Assembly (NCBI GenBank): GCA_038229295.1
Contig: JBBROO010000013.1
Coordinates: forward strand, 1-64,000
Length of the DNA: 64,000 bases
Direction: 5' to 3'
Origin: JAJPGZ01 sp038229295
GTDB taxonomy: Bacteria > Verrucomicrobiota > Verrucomicrobiia > Chthoniobacterales > UBA10450
Below are positions 40,054 to 49,989 of the stretch, piece by piece. The stretch's first letter is position 1, and every line of letters begins with the position of its first letter. Below the pieces are notes generated by a model, which was given only the letters and a program-made list of their open reading frames with translations, did not search any database and was not told the origin of the DNA. A program made the position numbers and the translations under genes.

Positions 40054-42927
40054 ATGCCTGCGCAAGTTATCCGCATCAGTGGTGCCCGCCAGCACAATCT
40101 CAAGAATCTCAACGTCGAGATTCCGCGGGAGAAACTGGTCGTTATTACCGGTCTCAGCGGGTCCGGCAAATCCTCGCTCGCCTTCGATACGCTCTATGCC
40201 GAAGGGCAACGCCGGTATGTCGAAAGCCTCTCCGCCTATGCCCGGCAATTCCTCGACCAGATGGAAAAGCCCGACGTGGATTTCATCGAAGGTTTGTCGC
40301 CCGCCATCGCGATCGAACAACGCTCCGCCGGCGCGAATCCAAGATCGACAATCGCGACTACGACCGAAATCTACGATTACCTGCGCGTTCTTTTTTCGGC
40401 GGTCGGCCAGCCGCACGATCCCAAAACAGGAGAAGAACTCAAGCGCCAGACGCCGCAACAGATTGTCGATCAAATCCTGGCCTACGAACCGGAGACGAAA
40501 ATCATGGTGCTCGCGCCGCTGGTGCAAAATCAAGTCGGCGAATTTCGCGATGTCATCGAGAAAGCGAAACGCGAAGGATTTGTTCGCGTGCGCGTGGATG
40601 GCGAGATTGTTGAGCTCGGACGGCCCGAGCCGATTCGATTGAAGAAGAGTCAGCGTCACACCATTGAAGCGGTGGTGGATCGATTGGTGGTGCGCGATGG
40701 CATTCGCGTTCGCCTAACGGACTCGGTCGAGACTGCGCTGAAGTGGGGCGGAAATAAGATGTCGATCTTGCGGGCCAGCGCGGACGCGGCGGAGAAATGG
40801 GAAGAGGATCGTTACTCGACCGACTACGGCGCGAGCGGCAGCAGCTTCTCGTTAGGCGAACTCACTCCGAAACACTTTTCGTTTAACAGCCACCTCGGGG
40901 CATGTCCGGCGTGTCATGGACTCGGCACCCAGTTGGTGGTCGATCCTGAGTTGATGATCTCCGACCAAACGAAAACGTTGGCCGAAGGCGCGATCGCGCC
41001 GTGGCGCCGCGGAACGAAGCCGATGCAGGCATACTATCGCCACTTGCAAGGCGCGCTGGTGAAACATTTTCGCGTCGCGGACAATATGCCGTTCGAGGAA
41101 TTGCCGGAGGAGTTTAAAACCGCGCTTTATTTCGGCACGGGCGATCGCGCGATCGAAATGAATTTCGGCGGCAACGGACGTGAGAAGAAATCGGCGCGTC
41201 CATTCGAAGGACTGGTGCCGCAAATGCGGCGGCTTTACGATGAGACGCAAAGCGAGTTTACGCGCAATCGCATCCGCGCGTTCATGCGCAAAGTGCCGTG
41301 CGAAACTTGCCAGGGCGCGCGCCTGCGCCCGGAGATTTTGGCGGTGACGGTGCAAGATCGACATGGACGGGAGTTTAACATTCACCGGTTCAGTGAGCTG
41401 ACGATCGAAGCGGCGGCAGCGTACATCGACGATCTTCATTTAACGGCCCAGCAGAAAACTATTGTCGTCGAAGTGGTGCGCGAAATTCAATCGCGCCTGA
41501 AGTTTCTGCTCGAAGTCGGGCTTGGTTATCTCAGTCTCAACCGCGAAAGCGGCACGCTCAGTGGCGGCGAGGCGCAACGCATTCGACTGGCTACGCAGAT
41601 CGGCTCGGGTCTGGCCGGTGTCTTATATGTACTCGACGAACCGAGCATCGGGCTGCATCAACGCGACAACGCGCGTTTGTTAGGCACGCTGCGGCGACTG
41701 CGCGATCTCGGCAATTCCGTTATCGTGGTGGAGCATGATGAGGAGACGATTCGCGCCGCAGATCACATTGTCGATCTTGGCCCGGGCGCGGGCCCGCGCG
41801 GCGGTGAGATCGTGGCACAGGGGACGCTCGACGAAGTCCTGGCCGCGAAAAACTCGCTGACGGCTGATTATCTATCGGGTCGCGCGCGCATTCCAATTCC
41901 GAAACAACGAATGAAACCGCGCCCGGACGGCTGGCTAACGATTCGCGGCGCAGCCGAGAATAATTTGAAGGATGTCGATGTTTCATTCCCGCTCGGATGT
42001 TTGACTTGCGTGACCGGCGTTTCCGGCAGCGGCAAATCAACTTTGGTCGACGACATTTTGCGACGCGCGCTCTTCCGGCAGTTTTACAATTCGAAAGACA
42101 AACCGGGAAAGCATTCGCAGTTGTTAGGCATCGACCAACTCGACAAAGCGATCGTGATCGACCAAAGCGCGATCGGCCGCACGCCGCGCTCGAATCCGGT
42201 GACATACACCGGCGCGTTCGCGCCCATCCGAGAATTGTTTTCGCAATTGCCGATGGCGCGCGTGCGCGGTTACGACGCCGGCCGTTTCAGTTTCAATGTC
42301 AAAGGCGGCCGCTGCGAAAATTGCGAAGGCGGCGGCTTGATCAAGATCGAGATGCACTTTCTGCCGGATGTTTATGTCGAATGCGAAGTCTGTCGCGGGC
42401 AACGCTACAATCGCGAAACACTCGAGATTACTTACAAAGGGAAAAACATCGCGGACGTTTTGAATTTAACGGTCGATGAAGCGGCGCGATTTTTTCGCAA
42501 CGTCCCCGGCATCTCTGATAAATTGACGGCGCTGCTCGATGTCGGTCTCGGTTATTTGCGTCTCGGTCAGGCGGGCACGACGCTTTCCGGCGGTGAAGCG
42601 CAACGAGTCAAACTCGCGACGGAATTGGCGAAACGCGCGACTGGTCGCACGATTTATATTCTCGATGAACCGACGACGGGTTTGCATTTCGCCGATATCG
42701 AGAAGCTGCTGCAAGTGCTGATGAAATTGCGCGATGCCGGAAACACGATGGTGGTGATCGAGCACAATTTGGAAATGATTAAGTCGGCGGATTGGATTGT
42801 CGATCTTGGCCCGGAAGGCGGCGACCGCGGTGGGGAAATTGTGGCGACGGGACCGCCGGAGAAGATTGTGAATGTAAAGGCGAGTCACACTGCGCGATTT
42901 TTGAAGCAGTTGCTCGAAAGCAAATGA
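40054..42927 (+). CDS. uvrA: Excinuclease ABC subunit A (canonical)
   Basis: A 957-residue UvrA of normal length. First Walker A ITGLSGSGKSSLAFDTLYAEGQRRYVESLSAYARQFL, zinc-finger clusters CPACHG and CETCQG, signature LSGGEAQRIRLATQIG, Walker B LYVLDEPSIGLHQRD; second ATPase GVSGSGKSTLVDDIL, CENCEGGG...CEVCRG and LSGGEAQRVKLATEL. It recognises damaged DNA with UvrB. It is the second UvrA in the window beside the double-length one. Four 10-mer copies lie inside, one in the conserved IVDLGPGAG segment. Confidence 0.97.
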   Translation: MPAQVIRISGARQHNLKNLNVEIPREKLVVITGLSGSGKSSLAFDTLYAEGQRRYVESLSAYARQFLDQMEKPDVDFIEGLSPAIAIEQRSAGANPRSTIATTTEIYDYLRVLFSAVGQPHDPKTGEELKRQTPQQIVDQILAYEPETKIMVLAPLVQNQVGEFRDVIEKAKREGFVRVRVDGEIVELGRPEPIRLKKSQRHTIEAVVDRLVVRDGIRVRLTDSVETALKWGGNKMSILRASADAAEKWEEDRYSTDYGASGSSFSLGELTPKHFSFNSHLGACPACHGLGTQLVVDPELMISDQTKTLAEGAIAPWRRGTKPMQAYYRHLQGALVKHFRVADNMPFEELPEEFKTALYFGTGDRAIEMNFGGNGREKKSARPFEGLVPQMRRLYDETQSEFTRNRIRAFMRKVPCETCQGARLRPEILAVTVQDRHGREFNIHRFSELTIEAAAAYIDDLHLTAQQKTIVVEVVREIQSRLKFLLEVGLGYLSLNRESGTLSGGEAQRIRLATQIGSGLAGVLYVLDEPSIGLHQRDNARLLGTLRRLRDLGNSVIVVEHDEETIRAADHIVDLGPGAGPRGGEIVAQGTLDEVLAAKNSLTADYLSGRARIPIPKQRMKPRPDGWLTIRGAAENNLKDVDVSFPLGCLTCVTGVSGSGKSTLVDDILRRALFRQFYNSKDKPGKHSQLLGIDQLDKAIVIDQSAIGRTPRSNPVTYTGAFAPIRELFSQLPMARVRGYDAGRFSFNVKGGRCENCEGGGLIKIEMHFLPDVYVECEVCRGQRYNRETLEITYKGKNIADVLNLTVDEAARFFRNVPGISDKLTALLDVGLGYLRLGQAGTTLSGGEAQRVKLATELAKRATGRTIYILDEPTTGLHFADIEKLLQVLMKLRDAGNTMVVIEHNLEMIKSADWIVDLGPEGGDRGGEIVATGPPEKIVNVKASHTARFLKQLLESK

Positions 42928-45380
42928 GATCGGCCGCAATTATTTTCGTGGCCGCATTGTCGATCTTTCATTCCCCGTCGGCGCAGGGCGAGATTTCGGC
43001 CGCAATTTCGGCGGCAGCGAAGCCTTTGGACGAGAATGTTCCCGAAGTGGCCATCGCGCGTCTGCATGAGTTGCTAGGCAAAAATCTTTCGACGGAAGAT
43101 TGGCGCGCGGCGGCAGAGAAATTGGCCGAAGCCCAAGTGGCGGCCGGTGAGCCCGCCGATGCGCTGTCATTGCTCGAGGACCCGCGCTGGCGCGACATTG
43201 CCGCGGCAAACTTTTGGCGAGCGCAGGCGCTGGCGGCGTTACATCGCTGGGATGAGGCGCTGCCACTCTACGATGCGATTGCGCGCGATGAACATTCGCC
43301 CCAGCGCGCCGCGGCCACTTTCGGTGCCGCGGAAATGTTACGCTCGTTAGGCAGAGCCGATGATGCGTTGCCGAAATTGATGATGCTGGCTCGCGATAAA
43401 GAGTGGGGTGTGCGCGCGCAGTTACGAATGGCGGAGTTGTATCTCGATAAATCGGACCCGCCGAACGCGCGCCGCATTTTGGCTTCGTTGCAGCCAGGAT
43501 CGACAACGGAACGTAAAGCGCGCCGGTTTCTTCTCGGCCGTCTCGAGATGGCGGAGCAACATCCGGAACGCGCGCTCGCGATTTTTGAAGGGCTGGTGAA
43601 AAGACCGGCGGGCGCGAGCCACGCGCTGATCATCGCGACGCTTTTCCAAGTGGCGAACGCGCACCTGCAAATGAAAACGCCGGACACGGGCGATGATTTC
43701 CTGGAAGATTTTATCGAGCACCATCCGGACGATGTCGATCTTGCTGCGCTCTTCGGCAAACTCGACGAACTTTATCGCTCCGAGCATAGACCGGCACGGA
43801 ACGAGCTCGAACGTTGGACGCGTGGGCCGGAACAGCCGCGGCGCGCTTTTGCGCAATGGTATCTCGCTCGAATCGAATTGCGCGCGGGACATCGCGACCG
43901 GGCGCGGCGTTTGTTAGGCGATTTGCGCGCCGTGCATCCGCCCACAGCCATGATCGCCCCGGCGTTTCTGGATTTCGCGCAAATGGAATTGGAGGACGAA
44001 CAAGTCGACAATGCGTTGTCGATCTTGGATGAAGCGCGGACGCTGCAACCGGACCGAACGATCCTCGAACGGATCGATCTTCTGGCCGCCAGAGGGCAAT
44101 ATGGTTCGAAGCGCTACGAAGCGGCCGCGGCCGGGTTTGAACGAATCGCTTACTCAAATTCGCCTTATGCGAAGATGTCGATGTTCAATGCCGCACTCGG
44201 ACGATTGGCCCTGGGCGATCATGTCCGTTTCGCCGCTAACTACGATAAATTCAAACAACAGGGCGGCGACGTCGAAGCGCGCGCACAATTGCAATTAGAG
44301 GAAGGCCTGGCGCAAGCCGCGCGCGGGGACGCGCAGGCAACGCAATCGCTCCAGAGTTTCATTCGCGATTTCCCGAATGATGCGCGTGGATCGGAAGCAT
44401 TGGTCGCGCTGGCGGAAATGGCGTTTCATCGCACGCCTCCGGCACTGGAGGAGGCGCAGAAATACCTGGCGCGCGCCGAACAATCGAAGCCGACGGCGGC
44501 GGCCGCCGAGCGCGCGGAATATTTATCGATCTGGATCGAAGACGCGCGTGGCGGGAACGACGCGAAGGTGATTGAGCGGGCGGATCGATTTCTAAACGAT
44601 CGGCCGAACTCGCCTTTCGCGCCGGAAACTCGAATGAAATTAGCAGAGACCTTTTACCGACTTCAGGATTTCGCGAACGCGCAAACGCACTTTGAAATTC
44701 TGGCGCAGCAAAATCCAAAATCGCCACTGGTCGAAAAAGCGCTTTTTTTCGCAGCCGAGTCGGCCATGTCGAGCATGGGTCAAAATTCGCTTGAGCATGC
44801 CGTGGCCCTATTCGATCAGGTGGTGTCCACAAAAGGGGAAATGCGTTGGGCCGCGCGCAACGAGCAGGCGTTGATCGAGCGGAAACAGGGAAAGGCGCAG
44901 GACGCGCTGTTGCTTTACGATGAAGTTTTGCAGAACGACGCCAAGGCGAGTGAAAAGCGGGAAGCGTTATGCGGCAAGGGCGATATTTATTTCGAGCTCG
45001 GCGCTGAAGACACGAAAAATTATGACCGCGCGATCGAAGCGTATGAGCAACTGGCCAGCGACGCGCACGATCCGGGGCATTGGCGCAACCAAGCTCTCTT
45101 TAAGAAAGGCATGTGCCTGGAAAAGAAAACCGATCGCAGTGCCGCGTTGACCGTTTTCTACGATGTTCTAGAAACGCCCGCGCGACCTGATCGCCCGCCA
45201 GAGTTCTTCTGGTTCTACAAAGCAGGCTTCAACGCGGCCCAGTTGTTGGAAGAGGAATCGAAATGGACTTCCGCGGCAGCCATCTACCAGAAACTCGTGG
45301 CCGCGGCGGGACCGCGGAGCGATGAGGCGGGCGCGCGTCTTACCAGACTCCGTCTAGAGCATTTTCTCTGGCAGGAATAG
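42924..45380 (+). CDS. Secreted multi-TPR protein
   Basis: An 818-residue protein with a signal peptide (MRSAAIIFVAALSIFHSPSAQG) and a long array of tetratricopeptide-like helical repeats (for example EALPLYDAIARDEHSPQRAAATFGAAEML, DFANAQTHFEILAQQNPKSPLVEKALFFAAESA, NYDRAIEAYEQLASDAHDPGHWRNQALFKKG). Such proteins are periplasmic or outer-membrane scaffolds. The ATG overlaps the uvrA stop by four bases (ATGA), so it is coexpressed with uvrA although function seems unrelated. Three 10-mer copies lie within, one in the signal peptide (LSIF). Confidence 0.85.
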   Translation: MRSAAIIFVAALSIFHSPSAQGEISAAISAAAKPLDENVPEVAIARLHELLGKNLSTEDWRAAAEKLAEAQVAAGEPADALSLLEDPRWRDIAAANFWRAQALAALHRWDEALPLYDAIARDEHSPQRAAATFGAAEMLRSLGRADDALPKLMMLARDKEWGVRAQLRMAELYLDKSDPPNARRILASLQPGSTTERKARRFLLGRLEMAEQHPERALAIFEGLVKRPAGASHALIIATLFQVANAHLQMKTPDTGDDFLEDFIEHHPDDVDLAALFGKLDELYRSEHRPARNELERWTRGPEQPRRAFAQWYLARIELRAGHRDRARRLLGDLRAVHPPTAMIAPAFLDFAQMELEDEQVDNALSILDEARTLQPDRTILERIDLLAARGQYGSKRYEAAAAGFERIAYSNSPYAKMSMFNAALGRLALGDHVRFAANYDKFKQQGGDVEARAQLQLEEGLAQAARGDAQATQSLQSFIRDFPNDARGSEALVALAEMAFHRTPPALEEAQKYLARAEQSKPTAAAAERAEYLSIWIEDARGGNDAKVIERADRFLNDRPNSPFAPETRMKLAETFYRLQDFANAQTHFEILAQQNPKSPLVEKALFFAAESAMSSMGQNSLEHAVALFDQVVSTKGEMRWAARNEQALIERKQGKAQDALLLYDEVLQNDAKASEKREALCGKGDIYFELGAEDTKNYDRAIEAYEQLASDAHDPGHWRNQALFKKGMCLEKKTDRSAALTVFYDVLETPARPDRPPEFFWFYKAGFNAAQLLEEESKWTSAAAIYQKLVAAAGPRSDEAGARLTRLRLEHFLWQE

Positions 45381-45435
45381 GGACTGCGGTGGCGTTTTTT
45401 ATTGATAATTGCGCGGCGGGACGCAAACTAGTCAT

Positions 45436-45720
45436 ATGACAACTGTAAGCAGGCTCCTCCGCCTGAGCGGTTGGTCGGTCCGATGCGCGAGTGCGGCATT
45501 TGCACTTGTGATTTGCGCCTCGGCGTTCGCTGATTCGAGCAAAGATGGCGTCGTGCCAGTGAAGCACGAGACGCAAAAGAAGAGTGCGCGCAAAGTGTGC
45601 TACATCTACATCTCGGGCTCGGCGATTCCGCAGCCATGTGAACGGCTCGGAAAAATCCCGACCACCGCCATTCCGATGGACATCATCGGAAGGTATTCGG
45701 AGCTCGATGGTGGAAGATAG
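45436..45720 (+). CDS. Small secreted hypothetical protein
   Basis: A 94-residue protein with a signal peptide (ALVICASAFAD) and a short mature part, KVCYIYISGSAIPQPCERLGKIPTTAIPMDIIGR, with two cysteines that may form a disulfide. I do not recognise a family. It follows the TPR protein by 55 bases on the same strand and faces the convergent ilvC gene. Confidence 0.55.
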   Translation: MTTVSRLLRLSGWSVRCASAAFALVICASAFADSSKDGVVPVKHETQKKSARKVCYIYISGSAIPQPCERLGKIPTTAIPMDIIGRYSELDGGR

Positions 45721-45768
45721 ACAGCGATAAAGTTCGCTGAAAGTTAGGGGTGTTGCCGGCGGCGGCGT

Positions 45769-46776
45769 TCAGCGGCTTTTTATTTTCTTTTTCCAACTCA
45801 TCAATCCGCGAAGTTTTCGCCCTACCTGCTCAATCGGATGTTTTTCGCCTTGTCGCAAAAGCGCGGCGTAATTTTTTCGGCCGGTTTTCATTTCACGAAT
45901 AAAATCCCGCGCAAACTTTCCCGAACGAATGTCGCGCAAGGCCGCATTCATTTTTTTTCGGACGGCAAGATCGACAATCGCCGGGCCGACAGTCAGGTCG
46001 CCCCATTTCGCCGTATCCGAAATCAAAGCGCGCATCCCAGCGATCCCTTCCTCGTGGATAAGATCGACAATGAACTTGAGCTCGTGCAGACACTCGAAGT
46101 AAGCCAGCTCCGCCGGATAACCCGCGCTCACCAAGGTTTCGAATCCGTGGCGAATCAGCGACGTCACTCCGCCGCACAACACCGCTTGCTCGCCGAACAT
46201 GTCGGTCTCGGTCTCTTCGCGAAAGGTCGTTTCGATCACGCCGGCGCGCGTGCATCCGATTGCTTTGGCCCAAGCCAGCGCCGTTCGTTTCGCCTTGCCA
46301 CTCGGGTTTTGTTGGACCGCAACGAGAGCGGGGATGCCGCGTCCCCTAACGAACTCGCGGCGGACCATCGGCCCCAGCCCTTTGGGCGCGACCATCACAA
46401 GATCGACATCTTTACGTGGACGGATGGTGCGGTAATGAATCGCGAAGCCGTGCGCGAAAAGTAATGTCTGCCCAGCCCGTAAATGTGGCCCGATATCGCG
46501 CGCAAAAATCTCCGGCATTTGCGTGTCGGGCAAAGCCACAAAAATTACGTCCGCCTGTTTCACCGCTACCGCCGTGTCATAAACCTTGAGTCGATTTCTT
46601 CGTACGACTGCGCGCGATTTACTTTTCGGATAAAGGCCGACCACGACGGCCAAGCCGCTATCGCGCAAATTGAGCGCATGCGCGCGGCCTTGCGCGCCGA
46701 ATCCGATGACGGCGCATTTCCGTCCCTTCAACCAGCGAAGATCGACATCTTTATCTCTGTAGATGCGGACGGCCAA
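45769..46776 (-). CDS. ilvC: Ketol-acid reductoisomerase, class I
   Basis: A 335-residue NADP-dependent enzyme of branched-chain amino-acid synthesis. The nucleotide-binding segment CAVIGFGAQGRAHALNLRDSG, the APKGLGPMVRREF stretch, ETEEDM-like EETETDMFGEQAVLCGG and the C-terminal LIHEEGIAGMRALISDTAKWGD are all present. The start is TTG at 46776 (LAVRIYRDKDVDL); no ATG or GTG is available at the conserved N-terminus. Four 10-mer copies lie inside in the same orientation. Confidence 0.94.
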   Translation of the reverse strand: MAVRIYRDKDVDLRWLKGRKCAVIGFGAQGRAHALNLRDSGLAVVVGLYPKSKSRAVVRRNRLKVYDTAVAVKQADVIFVALPDTQMPEIFARDIGPHLRAGQTLLFAHGFAIHYRTIRPRKDVDLVMVAPKGLGPMVRREFVRGRGIPALVAVQQNPSGKAKRTALAWAKAIGCTRAGVIETTFREETETDMFGEQAVLCGGVTSLIRHGFETLVSAGYPAELAYFECLHELKFIVDLIHEEGIAGMRALISDTAKWGDLTVGPAIVDLAVRKKMNAALRDIRSGKFARDFIREMKTGRKNYAALLRQGEKHPIEQVGRKLRGLMSWKKKIKSR

Positions 46777-46824
46777 AGTGCCGCCGATGCTAATGGATCG
46801 AAACGCGAAGTCAAACGACCGCGC

Positions 46825-48948
46825 TCAGTATCTCGCCAGTTTTTGCGAATCGCCGATGATGCGCAGTCGCGCCACTTCGGCCAGAGCCGTACGCGATTCA
46901 TCGCCGCGACCCATCTTGTCGAGAATGTTTGAAAGCAGCACGTATTGCCGCGGCTCGTCCGGTTGCCGCCGCACCGCGCGACTTTGAATTTGGCGCGCCT
47001 CCTCAAAACGATTCTGCCGGAGACGCATGAGCGCGATGAGATTTAGCGGGTCGGTCGAACGTATGTCGAGCCAACTGGCGTGACGCAGCGCGGACACCGC
47101 AAGATCGACATCTCCTTTTTCGGCAAGCAAACGACCCATCGCCATCCATGCGCCATAGTGCCACCAGGTTTTGTCGGCGAATGGTTGAATGAGAGCGAGG
47201 GCCTGGTCCGCCTTGTCGGCCTGGCGCAGCAGTTCACTTTCGCAGCTGATTAATTCCCAGGTGTCGGGATAATCCGCGCGCGCCTTTTTGAGAACAGCAA
47301 GCGCGGCCGTCTGATCGTGCCGCTCATAAAGTGAGTGCGCCAGATTCAGCGCAGCGATCCAGGTGCGCGGATAATCTTTTCTGCTTTCGTGCGCTCCTTG
47401 CGTGGCTTCGGCTAAAACTTGTTCGGCTTCTTTCTTTTTTCCCTGCCGGAATAAAACGTCGGCGAGATTGCTCCGCGCGATGGTGTAGTCGGGTTGAACC
47501 TTGAGCAAATTGCGGAAAAGTTTTTCCGCCTTCTCGTACTCGCCGCGATTGGTGTAGATCTGTCCGAGATTGGTTCCGACGCGTCCGCTCGTGCCGCCGG
47601 CTTCGGCCGTGCGTTGATAAAACGTTCCTGGATCCACCCAGTCGCTACTCCGATTGAAGCTGCGAATCCCTAAAGCGATAACGGCCAGGCCAGCGAAGGC
47701 GAACGCGGTTTGGCGAACACGCGTCGGAAAATCAAGCGCACATCCGGCCAAAAATATTAGGAAACCGACGCTGGGAAGATAAAGCCAATGTTCAGCAACC
47801 GTCGCGTTAAGATCGACAATGTTCGAAATGGGACGAAAGGCGATGGCAAACCATGCTGCTCCGAAAATGCGGACGCGTTGCGCGTGTCCCCGCCGAAAGG
47901 CCAGGACAGTGAACACGCTTATCAGCGCCAGACCTCCCAGCGACAAATATTCCAATTCGAGCGAGCGCTCGCGCGCCGTTTCATTTTGGAAAGCAGCCGG
48001 ATTAAAAACGCTTCGCTCCATGTGCAGGTTCGACGGGAAAATCATCAGTCGCCCATAATCTCCGAGCGCACGCAGCATCAAGACCGCCCGCACCGGTTTG
48101 CTCCAGTCCATCGACGGACTGGTCGTGCTTCGTTTTCCCGGCAACTCGCGCAAGCCGGCATAGATCGCGAGGACAGCCACGCACCCGATGAGCGCCGCCC
48201 ATTTTGCGCGACGGAGAAGATTCTTTTCAAACAAGAACAGGTGGAGAAGGAAGAGCGCAAACCAAATGACTGCGCTCTCCCGCGAACACAGGGCCGATAG
48301 CGCAACGGCAGCGCTGCAAAGGAAAAGGAGCGCGCGCAGGATAGGCCGACGCACCGCGCGAGCCTTGAGAAAAAGAAACCAGGCACCACAGGCAAAACCA
48401 AAGGCGAGGCTGTCGGCGCGGCCGGAGATGTAATCGATGGCCGCGCTATGAACCGGATGAACGATCCAGAGTGCCGCGACCAGAAACGCGATGATGGAAT
48501 TGTCGATCTTGCCGCCCTTGTCCGAATCTTCCGAGACCCTGCGCCTTAACGAACCGAACAAGCGGGTGAGTAAAAAATAAAGCAGCACCCCACTAGCGAC
48601 ATGCAGCAACACGTTCGTTAGGTGAAATCCGAACGTGTTCGTATTCCAAAACAAGTAATCGACCATGAAGGAGATGTTTTGCATTGGTCGATAATGAGCC
48701 GAAAACGAATCGAGGAAGAGGTGATGGCGGAAAGCTTCCAGCGCGAGAAGCGGGCTCTTAATGAATGGATTGTCCCGCGCCAGATATTGGTCGTCCCAAA
48801 TAAGCTGCCCTTGCAGGGCGGGAGTTCGGACAACAAACCCGACGAGAGCGAGAATGACGCACCGAATCCAATCTTTGCTTAGATAAAAGCGAAGCGACGA
48901 TGCGCGCCGTGCTGGCGTCTCGGACCGCTCGATCTCGACTGTATTCAC
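46825..48948 (-). CDS. TMTC-like multi-spanning membrane protein with TPR tail
   Basis: A 707-residue protein with about ten membrane helices followed by TPR repeats (from about residue 445: AEAGGTSGRVGTNLGQIYTNRGEYEKAEKLFRNLLKVQPDYTIARSNLADVLFRQGKKKEAEQVL). The luminal-type loop LIWDDQYLARDNPFIKSPLLALEAFRHHLFLDSFSAHYRPMQNISFMVDYLFW matches the GT-C/TMTC family of O-mannosyltransferase-like proteins. It would use a polyprenyl-phosphate sugar. It lies 48 bases upstream of ilvC. Confidence 0.82.
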   Translation of the reverse strand: MNTVEIERSETPARRASSLRFYLSKDWIRCVILALVGFVVRTPALQGQLIWDDQYLARDNPFIKSPLLALEAFRHHLFLDSFSAHYRPMQNISFMVDYLFWNTNTFGFHLTNVLLHVASGVLLYFLLTRLFGSLRRRVSEDSDKGGKIDNSIIAFLVAALWIVHPVHSAAIDYISGRADSLAFGFACGAWFLFLKARAVRRPILRALLFLCSAAVALSALCSRESAVIWFALFLLHLFLFEKNLLRRAKWAALIGCVAVLAIYAGLRELPGKRSTTSPSMDWSKPVRAVLMLRALGDYGRLMIFPSNLHMERSVFNPAAFQNETARERSLELEYLSLGGLALISVFTVLAFRRGHAQRVRIFGAAWFAIAFRPISNIVDLNATVAEHWLYLPSVGFLIFLAGCALDFPTRVRQTAFAFAGLAVIALGIRSFNRSSDWVDPGTFYQRTAEAGGTSGRVGTNLGQIYTNRGEYEKAEKLFRNLLKVQPDYTIARSNLADVLFRQGKKKEAEQVLAEATQGAHESRKDYPRTWIAALNLAHSLYERHDQTAALAVLKKARADYPDTWELISCESELLRQADKADQALALIQPFADKTWWHYGAWMAMGRLLAEKGDVDLAVSALRHASWLDIRSTDPLNLIALMRLRQNRFEEARQIQSRAVRRQPDEPRQYVLLSNILDKMGRGDESRTALAEVARLRIIGDSQKLARY

Positions 48949-48969
48949 TCTCGTAGGGTTGAATGCTTA

Positions 48970-49003
48970 AAAGCGGAAGAAGGACAACGCCCCCTTCCGC
49001 TTT
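48970..49003. terminator. Hairpin downstream of the first pilin gene
   Basis: AAAGCGGAAG at 48970-48979 pairs exactly with CTTCCGCTTT at 48994-49003 around a 14-base loop. It lies between the start of the TMTC-like gene and the end of the pilin gene. A T-run follows some 12 bases later on the plus strand. It may end pilin transcription or protect the transcript's 3' end. Confidence 0.5.
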
Positions 49004-49050
49004 CTGCTAGCACATTTTTTTGCGCTCACGCCGGACGTGAACGCGCTGAT

Positions 49051-49455
49051 TTAAAAGTGACCGTAAGGTGAGAAAAACGCGGTGTCCGCGACGTCCGACA
49101 ATGCGTTCCAGGCATTGGCCGTCGCTTTGGGCAGCGAGTCGACCGTTTGGCTGCCGTAGTCGTTGCCGAATAGATCGGCGCCAGTATTATAAAGAGCGCT
49201 GTTTTTCTTCACGTAATTTGTCCAGTCAGACACGGGGACGATGTCGCCGGTTTTCTTTCCCGTTTCGATCGCATATTGATCGACCGCGGCATCGATCAAC
49301 CGAAGATCGTTTAAGATCTTGGAAGCTTGCGAGCGTTTCCGGGCGCGCAAAAACCCGGGCACAGCGATGGCCGCCAGCAATGCGATGATTGCAACGACGA
49401 TCATGATTTCAACCAGCGTGAAGCCGGCTCTTTTAGTTTTTGAATGCTTAAGCAT
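49051..49455 (-). CDS. Type IV pilin/pseudopilin (PilA/PulG-like), copy 1
   Basis: A 134-residue prepilin. The short basic leader MLKHSKTKRAG ends at the prepilin-peptidase site, followed by FTLVEIMIVVAIIALLAAIAVPGFLRARKRSQ with the conserved Glu5. The globular part is small and ends SDVADTAFFSPYGHF. It is nearly the same as the protein encoded 130 bases away. Pilins of this type are abundant in Verrucomicrobiota. They could build a type IV pilus or a DNA-uptake pilus. No 10-mer copy lies within. Confidence 0.92.
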   Translation of the reverse strand: MLKHSKTKRAGFTLVEIMIVVAIIALLAAIAVPGFLRARKRSQASKILNDLRLIDAAVDQYAIETGKKTGDIVPVSDWTNYVKKNSALYNTGADLFGNDYGSQTVDSLPKATANAWNALSDVADTAFFSPYGHF

Positions 49456-49529
49456 GACTGCGTATTCTTTCGGTTAGGTTTTAATTCGTTTTGAGATGCG
49501 ATAAACGGGATTCCCACGTTCTCACAACT

Positions 49530-49571
49530 CATTCCCTGTCACTCCCGCGTAACGGAAATGACAGGCGAATG
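49530..49571. terminator. Hairpin downstream of the second pilin gene
   Basis: CATTCCCTGTCA at 49530-49541 pairs with TGACAGGCGAATG at 49559-49571 with one bulged base. It lies 14 bases after the end of pilin copy 2 in its direction of reading, and before copy 1. Confidence 0.5.
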
Positions 49572-49584
49572 AATCGTCAGATTC

Positions 49585-49989
49585 TTAGAAGTGGCCGTAT
49601 GGTGACCAGAAGTTCGTATCCGCAACGTCCGACAGCGCGTTCCAGGCGCCGGCTGGCGCTTTGGGCAACGTGTCGACCGTCTGGGCGTTGTACGCATTAC
49701 CGAAGATATCCGCAGCCGTGTTATACAGGGAGGAGTTTTTCTTCAGGTAGTTGGTCCAGTCGGCGACGTTTACAACCGCACCGCTCGCCTTGTTCGTCTC
49801 GATTGCGTATTGATCAACAGCCGCGTCGATCAAGCGCAGGTCGTTCAGAATTCGGCTGGCTTGCGAGCGTTTCCGAGCACGGAGGAATCCGGGCACGGCA
49901 ATCGCCGCGAGCAAAGCGATGATCGCGACCACGATCATAATTTCCACGAGGGTAAAACCCGCGCGGCGTTTGTTCATTTTGTTTAACAT
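49585..49989 (-). CDS. Type IV pilin/pseudopilin (PilA/PulG-like), copy 2
   Basis: A 134-residue prepilin from ATG at 49989 (MLNKMNKRRAGFTLVEIMIVVAIIALLAAIAVPGFLRARKRSQ). The N-terminal helix is identical to copy 1 and the globular parts align without gaps, differing mainly in TNKASGAVVNVADWTNYLKKNSSLYNTAADIFGNAYNAQT. Same length, so a recent tandem duplication. A longer upstream frame to 50073 lacks a leader-like start. Confidence 0.92.
   Translation of the reverse strand: MLNKMNKRRAGFTLVEIMIVVAIIALLAAIAVPGFLRARKRSQASRILNDLRLIDAAVDQYAIETNKASGAVVNVADWTNYLKKNSSLYNTAADIFGNAYNAQTVDTLPKAPAGAWNALSDVADTNFWSPYGHF

Noticed and set aside
40023..40055. TTGACT and AT-rich sequence before uvrA as a promoter with an SOS box
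   Set aside because: The spacing would put the -10 box over the start codon, and I see no palindrome matching a known LexA site.
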